DNA of 64,000 nucleotides, from NCBI GenBank assembly GCA_963920665.1, contig OY987273.1:12898501-12962500 (forward strand). Direction: 5' to 3'. Both the position numbers and the translations under genes were made by a program. The first letter of the stretch is position 1. Each line of letters starts with the position of its first letter. Shown in pieces: positions 49,146 to 60,500 of this stretch. Source of the stretch: Straminergon stramineum. Taxonomy: Eukaryota > Streptophyta > Bryopsida > Hypnales > Calliergonaceae. The notes under the pieces were generated by a model. That model was not told the DNA's origin and made no database searches. It was given only the letters and a program-made list of their open reading frames with translations.

Positions 49146-50401
49146 ATGCCTTCTAAAGGAATTCCCAATCCTTTCAAAAAGAGTACAAAGGGGAAATTAC
49201 AAGACATAGATTGGGATATTGTTCTTGATGAATTCAAGGTAGCCAAAGAGGGTTGGCAATATGAGCCCAAAAAAGTATGGTCTTGCACAACATGCAAGCA
49301 TTATGTGAAAATGTCACACATTGGAAAACTGTGGCCAACGAATAACATGGGGGCACGCATTAGAGTGACAAGTGAGACATTGGAAAGGCCCCATGACTAA
49401 CTTGCAAGAGTGTACATTTTGTACAAAGGTACGAGGAGATTTGGGTAGCTCTCAATTTAGGTGCCCTTGAACCAAATATCATAAACTATTCCACTATGGC
49501 CATGGTTTGGGCAAAGATTGTACTCCAAAGAGATGTTGATTGGCGTACAGTTATAGGGAAGGACAAAAAGTCCAAAATGACTTGTGATAAGGCAGTGATA
49601 GACACCAATTGGGTTGGCCTAAGCAATTGCCTATTGGCCTGGTTTAATCATAGTCAGTTTGGGTTTCCACCGAAACCATTGCCAGATGTAGAGGATGATG
49701 ATGATGATGAAGAAGACTTGCGACCTCCACCTCCCCATCTAGAGAGGCACAAACATTGAGACGAATGCGAAGACATCGACTTCCACAATCAAATACAAGA
49801 GGCAATGAGAAATAGTGCGGTGGATCAAGGTCAACCACGCCAGCAATCGTCACCACCCCGTCATGATTGTGATGCATGTTGCTTGCAATATGGAGGAGGA
49901 AGTTCGCGATTCAACAATGACCCCCGCAATGACTTTTGAAATGTAGGAGGCCATGGAAGCACAAGGTACACGGACTACACTAGTAGACAATTTAGTTTTT
50001 TTGTTGTTTTGGTCATGTTGATCCGGTCACTTTTTGATAGAAATCTGTTGAAATCAATAGATTTCTATCAAAAAGTGACCGGATCAACATGACCAAAACA
50101 ACAAAAAAACTAAATTGTCTACTAGTGCTATGGTGGTTCTCAATACAGCGGCTTGCAATACTACCGATGGACAGGGGGGCAAGATTCATATGGGCCTCCT
50201 AGAAGCTCATACAATAGTGGTTCAAGTCAACGGGGGACTAGAGGGTCAAAGGAGAATGCACCACCTCCTCCTCCACCATTTGGAGGTCCATACTTGGGAA
50301 ATTATGGACAAGGAGGAGGGTCAAGTGGATATGGGCCATATGGTGGCTCTGGTTCCACGCCTCACAATCAGAACGATGATAGTAGTTTTGATTCAGAATA
50401 A
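49146..50401 (+). pseudogene. Unknown protein with CxxC motif and Gly/Tyr-rich tail, split by a MITE
   Basis: First frame 49146-49380: basic N-terminus, DWDIVLDEFKVAKEGWQYE, WSCTTCKHYV. The frame then changes by 49410 to YEEIWVALNLGALEPN, WAKIVLQRDVDWRTVIGKD, an Asp/Pro-rich linker and a long Gly/Tyr/Ser-rich tail (GGQDSYGPPRSSYNSGSS) ending at 50401. The second frame is continuous except for TGA at 49757 and 49937 and the 150-bp MITE. Removing MITE plus TSD restores ...RYTDYGGSQYSG.... The CxxC region might be a degenerate BED-type finger, but I cannot name the family. It lies upstream of, and on the same strand as, kinase-like gene 2. Confidence 0.55.
49978..50127. mobile_element. CACTA-type MITE, 150 bp, perfect 69-bp TIRs, TSD CTA
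   Basis: CACTAGTAGACAATTTAG... to ...CTAAATTGTCTACTAGTG. The two 69-bp arms are exact reverse complements around a 12-bp loop (50047-50058). It is flanked by CTA at 49975-49977 and 50128-50130. The perfect arms suggest a recent insertion. Confidence 0.95.
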
Positions 50402-50838
50402 AATAGAGTGTAGTTTGGTTACTTTGGTAGAACAATATAAGATGTTTTTTGATGTAGAGGTAGGTTACAAATTTTCTAATATTGTTGAAGTGTAAACAAT
50501 GAAAATCATAGGACCATGATGTCACTATCTCATGATGTCATTGTCCGCAAATACAAATCTTGCATGCATATTAGATTTTGAAATGTGCAGTTTTCTCATT
50601 AGGAGGTGAATGCTCAAATGGATCTTAGAAATTCATGATAAATGGATTAAATGCAAGTAATTAGATGAACTTTTCAACTTTTTCACTTAACTACATTCCT
50701 AGAAGTCCATGAAGAACCACAACTTCGTCAATTTATGAAGTAATTGAATGATGTGATAAGGACATTGAAATTTTGTAGAGTATAATTGTAGAGGCAATAC
50801 TATAGAAGTTTCCAATTTATTTTCTAAATGATAAGGCT

Positions 50839-51666
50839 TTAAGCCCTAACTGCCTAATTGACCATATATGGTCGATCTAAAATTTCAAGCCCATTTTTGT
50901 GTAGGCAGTGAAATTCCTATGACTGGTTTAAAATTTTTTTTGGGTAGTTTTGAAGGTTAATTATGGAAAACTTTCATTTTTCATTGAGAAAAGTACATAT
51001 TCAATTATTGAGAGGTCTTTAAAGCCATATGTGTACTAAAAGTGGAGTATAAAGCTTGCTAATTTTACTTCATTTCTCAGCTTTTTGCAAAGCTTGGCAA
51101 TTTCATTTGATTTGAAATCTAAGAAATTTTACTTATCCATTTTCTTTGAGAATGGTCCCAATGAAAAGTTTAAAGTCTTTTCATGATTTTCACCATTGAA
51201 AATTTCAACGTGCAAGTGTTTATTTGAAGCTATTTGCAATTTCTACTTATAAACAAAAATTACATTTCAACAATTGCAAGGTGGATTGTGTTATGAGTTT
51301 TATTTTTTTTCATGTGAAATTAAGTTTTCTGGAAGTGCATGTTAGTGTGCTAACACTCTTTGAAGTTGGTCATGTTACCTCCAATCCTAAAAAATATATT
51401 TATACAAATTTTTGAAACATAGTGCACAAAGACAATGTACTAAAAATAGGAAATGTATATTTTCCTTTGTATAATCTCACAACTACTAGGAGACTTCGCA
51501 CTCAAAAATGGTGTGCATACTAATAAACAAGCTCTATTAACATCTATACAGTATTATGGTTAGATTTATGATAAAACATAATTTGCTTCATTGAGGATAA
51601 TTATGAGCCAATGTTTTTTTTTCATAGTCAAAACACACTTGGAAAGGCTTGGGCATTTAAAGGTTA
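50839..51666. mobile_element. Possible TIR element S4, about 830 bp
   Basis: Right end GGGCATTTAAAGGTTAA resembles the inverted S1/S2 terminus. The left end TTAAGCCCTAACTGCCT is a weaker match. The interior is AT-rich and noncoding. The assignment is tentative. Confidence 0.3.
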
Positions 51667-51752
51667 ACTTCTTTAAATACATAAAAGAAAAATGTTTACT
51701 TCAAAGTCTACAGAATTCCAAATGAAATGATCATAAGGTGTTGAGGTGATCA

Positions 51753-51840
51753 TTCGATCGGATGGCCCTAATGGGTTGGACGAACTAGCCATCCGATCCG
51801 TCCTATCGGACGGACCCAATGAGGCGGACGATCGAACGGG
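51753..51840. promoter_or_regulatory. Nested palindromes upstream of kinase-like gene 2
   Basis: GATCGGATGGC (51757-51767) pairs with GCCATCCGATC (51788-51798). TCCGTCC pairs with GGACGGA across TATC (51797-51814). TTCGATCG near 51755 pairs with CGATCGAA near 51829. It is GC-rich in AT-rich surroundings, about 210 bp before the kinase ATG. A regulatory role is inferred only from position. Confidence 0.5.
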
Positions 51841-52046
51841 CTTTATTTGCTCGATGATGTGAACGAGAGGAGGCCGTTTGCCCTTTACTTTTGCGATCTC
51901 TTACTTGCTTGCAAGTGAGAGAGGAGAGCTTGGTGGCTTGACCTCCATTGGCTCCTCTCTTCGGGAAGGTGAGAGTTTAATTTTTGGGGGTAACTATTAT
52001 TGTTTTCTTCTAAAAATTGTGACGATAATCACATTATCAATTGTTC

Positions 52047-53429
52047 ATGATGCCAAGGGTCAAAAAGGTTGTGAAGGGAAAACAAGTGGAGCCTTCTAGT
52101 GAATACACTAGGGACAATCCCTTGGAGAGTTACAAAGCATTCTTGATGAAATGCATTGTGGTGTTTTACGAGACAGAGACTACAGTTTCCCTTGACACTA
52201 AATATGTGCGATATGAAGAGGACTACATTGATAAATTCAAGATGGACATGAAGCAGAGGATGTTGGATGCCTTGAACATGCTGCAATGGCATTATGAAAT
52301 GGAAAAGAAGAATTTTCTTCAATTCTTGGAGAGAAAAGGCATATGATGCATTATGGAATGCTAAAGTTATGATGGAGAAGTGGAGAAGGAGCACCTTGCA
52401 AATGATGAAGCTTTTGAGCATGTCATTAGAAAAGTGGACATGTTTACAAAGAGGTGCAAACCATTTGGTAGAAGATGGAATAGAATAGGGTCAATGAGTT
52501 GGAGGAACAGCAGGGATGGAATTGTGCAAGTGCAAAATACATGTCGCCTTCTAGTAGCACTTCCGGAAACAACCATGGTCAATGTCCAAGGTAACATAGT
52601 CATGCGAGGTGGCTATGCAACAATTCGAAGGGTCGAAATTGAAGGATGTGCTCAAATCCATCCATCATGTGAGTTTGCAGCAAAAACATCTCTCCAAGAA
52701 GGTCGACGTCCGGAACTTGCCAAGTTAGAACACAATATTGAGTCCATGGCTGGGAGGATTTTGCACGATGGAGTAATATGCTTCTTTGCAATCCACACAA
52801 GAAAAAATGAAAGGTACTCATTTCGGTAGAACGGCGGTACTTTGTGTGAAATGTTGAGAATGGGTAACGATTATCTATACAACAGATCCATTCGACTTTT
52901 ATATAACCCCCATATAACAAAAAAAGAAATCCTTGCTGTTGGACGTCTCAAGCGACGGAGAGACAAACGCATGGAGCATGCTTGGGCATTGTTGAATATC
53001 ATGAGTGCGGTGCATGCTGCTAGACATCTACACAATGACATTTCTCTAGACAACATTATGTTTCATTTTCCCGAAGATGAGTCACGAGTTTACTTAGGAG
53101 TTTGTGATTAGGAGATGACTACTGTTATTACTGACCTGAAGAAGTCGTTGTATACATTCACTTCAATAGATGAGTGGGATGAAGCTTCCCGGAGGAGGTG
53201 GTGGGTGGATCCCAACATTACATGTGTGCATAGGAGAGATGCAAATGTAGAGAATATACCAAGCCTTTCCAAGAAATCCGAAGAGTTTTTTGTTGGTCAA
53301 CTAGCACAGAAGATCAACAAGGAATGCATGTCTAAGGCGTACTACAAGTTGCAACTCGAATCCAACTCTTCACATGTGAAGTACGCCTATAAAGATTTTG
53401 CACTTGTGTTTCAGAGGTACTTAGAGTGA
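52047..53429 (+). pseudogene. Protein-kinase-like protein 2, pseudogene (461 codons)
   Basis: ATG at 52047. The N-terminal domain (IVVFYETETTVSLDTKYVRYEE) aligns with that of kinase-like protein 1. Kinase landmarks: Gly-rich loop MRGGYATIRRVEI; EFAAKTS with a candidate Lys; a HAARHLHNDISLDN catalytic loop; and GVCD followed by a TAG at 53109, where protein 1 has the Trp of DWG (TGG to TAG). Other stops: TGA 52344, TAA 52362 and TAG 52827. Around 52330-52380 a neighbouring frame (AYDALWNAKVMMEK) looks more protein-like, so a pair of compensating indels is likely. The C-terminal region ends in FALVFQRYLE. It is non-functional as read. Confidence 0.7.
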
Positions 53430-54427
53430 ATTTTGATGGCTAAGAGTATTTTGGCGCAAATCATCTTCAAATTTATTTCTTCATTCAATTGGCCAATACC
53501 GGGCGAACACTTCCACAATTCATATTGAACTTCAACCATGTGTCCATGTCATATATAACTCATGTTTTTGTATTTTTTGTAGAGGCAAAGTAGTACGTAT
53601 GCGGATTATATAGTTACATAGTATGTATGCACCACTTTCATCATGAATGAATGCCCATGTTATTTGAATTGGACATGTGCTTGTAATTGATGAGCATGTT
53701 GTAAACTTCAAATTGGTATTGATTTTAGAATTGTTAGAATCCTCCACATTGTCTGGCAGTATTGGCTTTCATGAAAAGTACTAAATCATGACATTATGAG
53801 AATTGCAATTCTTTGAGTTGATGGTTGTTGGATTGACAAGTTTTTGTTTTAAATTGTATGGTTTGTCAATCGATCATGTATGGTTGAAGATATTGAAGAA
53901 GGCAATGTAAATGGAACCCTGAAACTTTTCTAGGTTTATCACTTCATTAGTTGAATTCAAATTAGCCTTTGAAGAACTATGGTCCCCTTAGTGTTAAAAT
54001 GAGCTTTGGTAAATTGGGGTGGTTTCTATGACCTCAATTAAGTCCATTTTTTGTTACAATTTATGGAAGTTGTGCTTCAAATGGAATTATGAAATTTTAG
54101 GTAGGCATGTAGCCACATACTAGATGAATTTTCACTTTTCATTTTTTACAGTAAATTTCTAATAACTTTGTAAAGATAGAAAATTTCATAAGCTTTGTAG
54201 GAATATAATTTTTTCTGCTAATTCACTATCAATGCCTTGAACCCAAAGTTATGACTAAAGTAGCCAAGAAGCTCCAAATAGGGGACAGAAGTAGGAAAAA
54301 CCTCTTTGAAAATCTTTGAAGTGGATAAATACAATCTTTTTTTGCAGAGAATATAATTTTGTCGATTTAAAAAGCTTTCATTCATTTAATTTAGACTCCT
54401 TATGAGGAAGTTATAGGCATTGTAAGG
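53430..54427. other. AT-rich noncoding spacer
   Basis: No gene recognised. A GGTCCCCTTAGTGTTAAAA segment near 53980 faintly resembles the S-element terminus. Confidence 0.3.
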
Positions 54428-54588
54428 CACTGGTAGAAAATTGCATTGCGGTCAACAAACACTAGTTGACATTTTATGTCAAGTGCGTTCATTGCAACGC
54501 AATTTTCTAAAAACTATGTTGTAGTGAATGCAATTGACAAAAAATGTTAGCTAGCATTTGTTGACTACAACATAGTTTTCTTCTAGTG
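54428..54588. mobile_element. CACTA-type MITE, 161 bp, double hairpin, TSD AGG
   Basis: Begins CACTGGTAGAAAATTGC and ends GTTTTCTTCTAGTG. It is flanked by AGG at 54425-54427 and 54589-54591. Besides full-length pairing of the two halves, each half is itself a hairpin: AGAAAATTGC..TTGC with GCAA.GCAATTTTCT, and AACTATGTTGTAGT with ACTACAACATAGTT. Confidence 0.88.
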
Positions 54589-54668
54589 AGGATTTATAGC
54601 ATCTTCATGAAAGATTATTTTTTTTTTTTTTTTGTAGACCCTCAAGTCAAATAGTCAATTCTCGTCTT

Positions 54669-55305
54669 TTAACCCCTAAATGCCCAAGGGACTAGATTAT
54701 GGTGTTTCAAAAACTTTGAAGTTCAATAAAACATTAATACCCATTAATGCAACCAAATTGCTATTATTCTTAGTTTATATTTTTGGAGAACTCTTTTTGA
54801 AGTCTAGTTTTAGGATCAAAAGGTTGATCTTAAAAATCAAGGATTATGATTTTTCTATTGTAGATTTTGTGCAAGGATGCCCATTGCAATCTTTACTTCT
54901 TGTAGTGTTGAAGGCTCTTGGAAATGAGCGTCAAATACACTTGATCTTAGAGGCAAAAACAATGGATCACTTTAGAAATTCATTTAAAAAAATTGTAGAA
55001 TAGATTTTGAAAAACTATAAATTGATTGGGGTTGTGCATGCTAGGCCCTATAATCTCATATTTTTTTAGTGACCAACTTTTTAGAGTTCACATGCAAAAA
55101 GTGAATTGAAAAATTTTCATAGTTTTTACACCTTGATGATCAAACATTATAATCTTTCAATCTATAAGTGATATTATTATGTTTTCTTTTCCTATGTGAT
55201 CTCTAATAAGTCTAGTTAGAATTTGTAAGGTTACAATTCAACCGAAATTGGTACAACTCATGAAAATGTTGACTTCTTGAGTTCTTGTTCAATTTAGATG
55301 GAATT
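54669..55305. mobile_element. AT-rich TIR element S2, truncated
   Basis: Starts TTAACCCCTAAATGCCCAAGG and matches S1 in the same orientation along its whole length, including GTGCAAGGATGCCCATTGCA. Similarity stops near 55305, before the expected right terminus, where a GC-rich patch begins. Confidence 0.6.
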
Positions 55306-55309
55306 TTGG

Positions 55310-55450
55310 CCCGTCCTACTTGTCCACCCGTCCGCCCATCGGCCCATCTAGTGGATGGGGTGCAACTTTGAGGTTCTTTGTCCCCGGATGTCTAGGAAGC
55401 AGCAGACATAGACATTGAACGTCCATCCGAGCGTCTGTGCAACCTTGCTA
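55310..55450. promoter_or_regulatory. GC-rich patch, CCGTCC/CCGCCC words
   Basis: CCCGTCC, CCCGTCCGCCCATC and GTCCATCCGAGC lie just past the S2 break. No gene clearly follows on the plus strand. The regulatory label rests on likeness to the patches at 48700 and 51757 only. Confidence 0.25.
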
Positions 55451-55489
55451 CAAAAAGCACCACAAAAATTACGCCATTATTTTGGCGTT

Positions 55490-56370
55490 TTAGGATACAA
55501 GCTTTCTATGACCTTCTTCATGTTCGATATAGTTTTAAGAGTGGAAGGATATATTCCATGACGTTTTACATGATCAAAAATGATCAAACAACCAGCTCCT
55601 TGGTCCAAAGTCCCTACAATATTCTTGTCAAGGATCATTTGCGAGAGCTACTTCTCAACATTTTACTTTGGAGGCCAATAAGGTCGGAGATGTGTGAGAT
55701 CTCCCCTCAGGAAAAGCAACAAATCAAACAATAGAGACTCTGCTCGAATAAGGTGTTGTATAACGATGATAGATGGCGATGTAGAATTGGAACTTCTTCT
55801 AATTGCTCTTTGTACATGTTTAAGGCTTCTTAGACATTCTTGAAGGACTCATAATAGGGTATGAGGGTTCCCAAAAACTTCCAATTTCACTCCTACAAAT
55901 GAGTGTTTGCCACGACTTCTAGATGACTTCCCTATGACTAATTGACTACTGAAGTCATTTTGAAGTCATCTAGAAGTTATGGCGGACACGTTGAATTAAA
56001 TAGTGAGATCTCCACCGGAATTATACCATTCCTATGGTGGACTTCAAGTACAGGCTTCTTATCACCTTACTAATGTTCAATATAGTTTCAAGAGTAGAAG
56101 GATACATTCCATCATGCTTCACATCATCAAAAATGATCAAACAGCTAGCTCCACAACAAAGTCCCCACAAATTTCTAGTCAAGGATCATTTGTGAGAGCT
56201 TCTTCTCAATATTTTCATTGGGAGGCCAATAAGGTCAGAGATGAGAGAGCCTTGAATCACCTACACTCAACTAAGGTGTCGTATGATGATAATAGATGGT
56301 GATGCAAAATTGGATCTTCTTCTAATTGCTCTTTGTATACATTCAAGGTTTCTTCGAAATTCTGTGTGCT
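55490..56370. repeat. Diverged direct duplication, copies about 550 bp apart
   Basis: 55490-55865 and 56045-56370 share TTC.ATATAGTTT.AAGAGT, AAAAATGATCAAACA, GTCAAGGATCATTTG.GAGAGCT, GGAGGCCAATAAGGTC and TTCTTCTAATTGCTCTTTGTA. The word-rich TGACT stretch lies between the copies. Confidence 0.7.
55905..55990. repeat. TGACT/AGTCA word cluster
   Basis: Five TGACT/AGTCA words in about 70 bp, including an ACTTCTAGATGACTTC block and its inverse, GAAGTCATCTAGAAGT. The two form a 16-bp inverted repeat with one centre. Confidence 0.6.
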
Positions 56371-56456
56371 CAAGAGTACGGGTACTGCACTAATCACCAA
56401 TACCCTAAACCACAAGTATGGTAGCATGTATGAATGCTTCATGTATTGGAATGACA

Positions 56457-57209
56457 CTAATATGCTGCCCGTGCTAACAAGTTGTCTTCCTCCGACAATT
56501 CTATGGCCCTAATTAAATTTACCATTTGGATTGGAATGGTCAGGTTACGGGGAGCTTTTAGCCTTGCACTCTCCACTGTTGTGTTCATTAATGCATCAGC
56601 TGTGTCAACGACCTCTCGTCGAGCTCGTGCCTCTTTACATAGCACAACTTTCCAACCTGGTCTTCCTGGAACATTTGAAAAGAAAACTTGAGTAGGTTGG
56701 CTCAAGAAAATGAACAGTTCTGCCAAGCGAGGCAATTTGTGTTGGAAGTTCACTGCAAGGAATCCAACCTCATCCTTTGTATACATAGGATTACCTCAAT
56801 TGTCTCCGGTTTTCACCCACTCACAACGCAGTAGAATTATCTTTGTAGTCAATGCACCATAATCTAGCTTAAGTACATCTTCAAGTACTCCCATGTAGTT
56901 CACTAAGGATTCCTCAACATTTCCATCAGTCTTGTGGAACACGGACGCTATCCTGCTGTTGTAACTCAACAAGTATGTTGTACTATCATCCTCCACTCAA
57001 AAGTGGTTGCCAAATGCTGTGACTCATGAATACCTAGTAGCTCTTTGGGACGGCTTTTTGCTGAGGAGGGAGCGGTCCATATGTTTTGGGTTACGCAAAT
57101 CCAAGTCCAAGTCTCCCACTATGTGTTGCATCCAATCAACTAAGGATGGGGTTTTTGGGTTCTCTTGCAATTCAGTCCTCCAAATCCTAGCCAAGCCACG
57201 GAAATACAA
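56457..57209 (-). pseudogene. CACTA TNP2 C-terminal fragment (DUF4216)
   Basis: One minus-strand frame with four stops. It carries VNYMGVLEDVLKLDYGALTT, LLRCEWVKTGDN, EVGFLAVNFQ and QPTQVFFSNVPGRPGWKVVL, the order of DUF4216 domains at the end of plant TNP2 proteins. It is distinct in sequence from family A exon 4. TGACT words lie on both sides, so it may belong to family B. The upstream part of the gene is absent, and the right arm of the inverted repeat begins at 57554. Confidence 0.65.
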
Positions 57210-57289
57210 TTAAGCCTACAAGTAGACAATCCTCACTCCAAAAAAGACCCAATAGAATGCACTGTCTAGACTTGAGGATTATTTTTCAT

Positions 57290-57470
57290 CATGCAGAGGA
57301 GGGTCTATGACTTCTCTGTGACATGCAGTAGTCACGTCTATGTCGACTATGAATCATTCTCTGTTTGCAAGACTTGAAAATGACTCCATTACAACTAATG
57401 CAGAACTATACAGGATTCCAACTCAAACTATCCCTACTATATGCAAAAAACTTCACAGTTGAGTCATTGT
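57290..57470. repeat. TGACT/AGTCA word cluster
   Basis: Several TGACTTC, AGTCACG, ATGACTCC and GAGTCATTG words just upstream of the DUF4216 fragment and immediately before the right arm. Confidence 0.4.
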
Positions 57471-57553
57471 ATGAATGACAGTATCGTATGGAAGAGTGAC
57501 CTCTTTAACTTACATGAATGAATCTTGCATCGTCACAACATTGGAGAACATAT

Positions 57554-60500
57554 CACAGGAAGAAATTATGTTTTTTTTAATGTTGGGCCTTGCCATGCTC
57601 TTGCCTAAGGCCTGGACATTTCATGTCCAACTTGGTGTCTACATGTCCTCTTGTGCATCTCTACGTCTACTAGGGGTTGAAGTGGATGTTGGAGATGAAA
57701 AAAGTGAAATTCACGTGAAAAAACACGGTGGTGTTGCTATTTGCATCCACTTTGACGTTGAGATGGTACATGACATCATCATGTTCAAATGGTTGTCTGA
57801 AAAAACAATATTTGACACGTCAGCAATGGGGACCCACTTTGACCATAGGTAATTTTCATTTACATTATTATATTTTTAAATAACAACGCTGCCCACTTGA
57901 AAAAAAGAGTTGGGCAACATTTTTTGGGCAAGGTATGTTAAAAAGTGATGACATGGTAGATGACATGGTCCAAAGCTGACGTGGCAAACAAGATGCTGAC
58001 TTGGTAGACACTGCCACGTTAGCAATTTCTTAGTTTAACCATTCTAATGGCCTTCTCTGGATTGCCATGAGCAACTTCAAGACGTCCCAGAAGACATCCA
58101 CGTAGACGTTTAATGTTGTAAATGATGTCTTAGAGGACCTATTGGCGTTGAGGGTGATCTTCCTATTAATATTCGGGTGTTTACATTGAGGCGCATGAAA
58201 CAAGAGGATGCTGATGATGAGATTAGGACAAGGCAATACGGACATTCCCTAAGACATTCAATGGGGCATGGCAATCTTCATTGTCTTGCACATGTGCACT
58301 TCAACATAAGGTATGTTTGTCTGAGATGACGTGCATTGAATTCACAAGAATTTAGCTTATGCAATGTCTAAAGCATGAAACTTTACTATGATGTTTAGGG
58401 TGTTCACCATGGAAGATGATTTCCAACTATAAATGTCCATAGGGGAAGGTTCATGAGTGCTCTTAATAGTCTGATATAAAAGTTATAAGAACAAGTGGCA
58501 TGGAGGAGTATGATGATGTGGAAAACTACAAAGACATGCATTGCGTAGAGGGTTCACATGAGGCACCTTCAATGCAAATTGGCAATGTCATATGAATGTT
58601 TTGGGAGCACTAAAACATGCACTAAAACATGCACTAAGACATACATATTGTCTACAATATTCTCATGATGTCCGCACAGACGGCTATGTGTTAGGCGACC
58701 CTATGCTACGTGTACAAGGGACAATGTCAATCAAGCTTCATCGTCGGACACAACATTGTTTCCAAGGATGTCTCTAACGTCTTCTTCAACATCCATGGGA
58801 TGTCTAATAGGGTCTGATTCAGTTGCCACTAGCTGCAAGCCAGCAAAGTCACCATCGTTTCGCAATTACAGAATGTTTGGAGTGTCTTCATCAAAGTGGA
58901 TTGCTCTACGTCTTCCTCTAACATCAATTTGGCACACTACTTTCCACCCTCGTTGATGCCGATCATCTAAGAAAAACACTTGCTGGCAATGAAGTAGAAA
59001 GGCAAATGAATCAACATGGACCTGCCCGTCCATGTTATTGAAGTTTGCCATACTAAAGCCGTACCGGTCCCGTTCAATATTTGGAAAACGAGCGTCTCGA
59101 GTCCCACGCACCCAATTGCAAAGCAAAATGGTAACACAATGATTTCGGTAATCTAAAACCAATATTTCCTCAATGTATCCTACATACTCCTATGAAACTT
59201 CACGAGGCCTCCTATTCAAAAGACCCCAACGACATTGCTGACGAAAAGATGCGACAACACATGAATCTTGTGTAACAAGACCACCTTCCACACTACGGAC
59301 GTGCAGATGCATACCATGACAATACATTTGATGATGTGATGTTGCATTTCATTGAGGGGGTTGCGAGTACTACAATACATCTTGCTCAACATGACGTCCA
59401 GAACGTTGTGCTTCTTTCATGGTAGATGTCAACCATTGCGTGAAAGGGGGGAAGTCACTCAATTCTTGAGGATACTAGATAGTTCTCCAAGGATGTGAAC
59501 GCCTTGAATGCCGATGAAACTCTTTGTGCTGCTCCCATCTTTGACTCCTTGCCTCAATGTACTCCCTATTCATGGAATCAACCCTCTACATATTTTAAAA
59601 AGATCTCCAATATGAAGTGCAAAGAGTTGGCATATGTTTAGTGAGCAACACCCGCATTCAAACTAAGTTGTTTTTCACGCTGTATCCAAGAGCATTGGTA
59701 ATAAATTCCAATTACTAATATGCAAGACAGTGATGAAAGGAATCTAGGATGCCCTAAAATCATTCAGACATAAGACGTTCCTCGAGAATGCAAAGTATCT
59801 TGTCAAACACACGGATAGTACAGAGACAACATCACAATTGACACAAGAACATCATTATTGACATTGTTCAACTTACTTGCACCAAGACTCCAAGCACGCG
59901 ACGTTGTCAATGACAAATGCATGTACCAACAAACGCAATTCATCTGACATGGGGCGCTTCTTTGGTGCCTTGCTCCATATGACCTCATTATTCATGATGG
60001 GGTCTTCTTCTACGTCCCATACCTGCTGCTGCGTTCCTCGAAAATCTTTCATGTACTCCGTGCAAAAGCCAAGAGTGTCTTCATTGTGATATCCTTCTGC
60101 TATGCTGCCTCCTGGTCGTGCATATGTGTGGACATAATCTTTGAGTGTCTTCATGTACCGTTCTATAGGATACATCCATCTGCAATGCACTGGTCCACAT
60201 ACAAATAATTGTTGCACTAGGTGTAGTGGAAGATGTGTCATGATGTTCAAAAAAGTTGTTGGAAACTCCTTTTCCAACAAGCATATTGCCATGATCACAT
60301 CATCCATGACGTCATCTTTGTCTGCCTCTCTGATTTCTTTTTCACATAGTCGTTGGAAGACTCTACTAATTTTTATAATAGCCAGTCTCACGTTCTCATC
60401 CAAGATGTTTTGGACTACCACCAGTAAAATTTGCATGCAACATAAATTACTTCATTAAAGACATGTGGCCTATTATGTGACCTAAATCACCTAATTGAAG

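Noticed and set aside
9259..53429. Reassigned stop codons (TAA/TAG read as Gln) as an explanation for broken frames
   Set aside because: TGA also interrupts the same frames, and stops replace Trp and Arg as well as Gln. Decay by C-to-T change is simpler.
46229..55305. S1 and S2 as LTRs of one retrotransposon
   Set aside because: They have inverted termini of their own, are about 20-25% diverged by eye, and no gag, reverse transcriptase or integrase lies between them.
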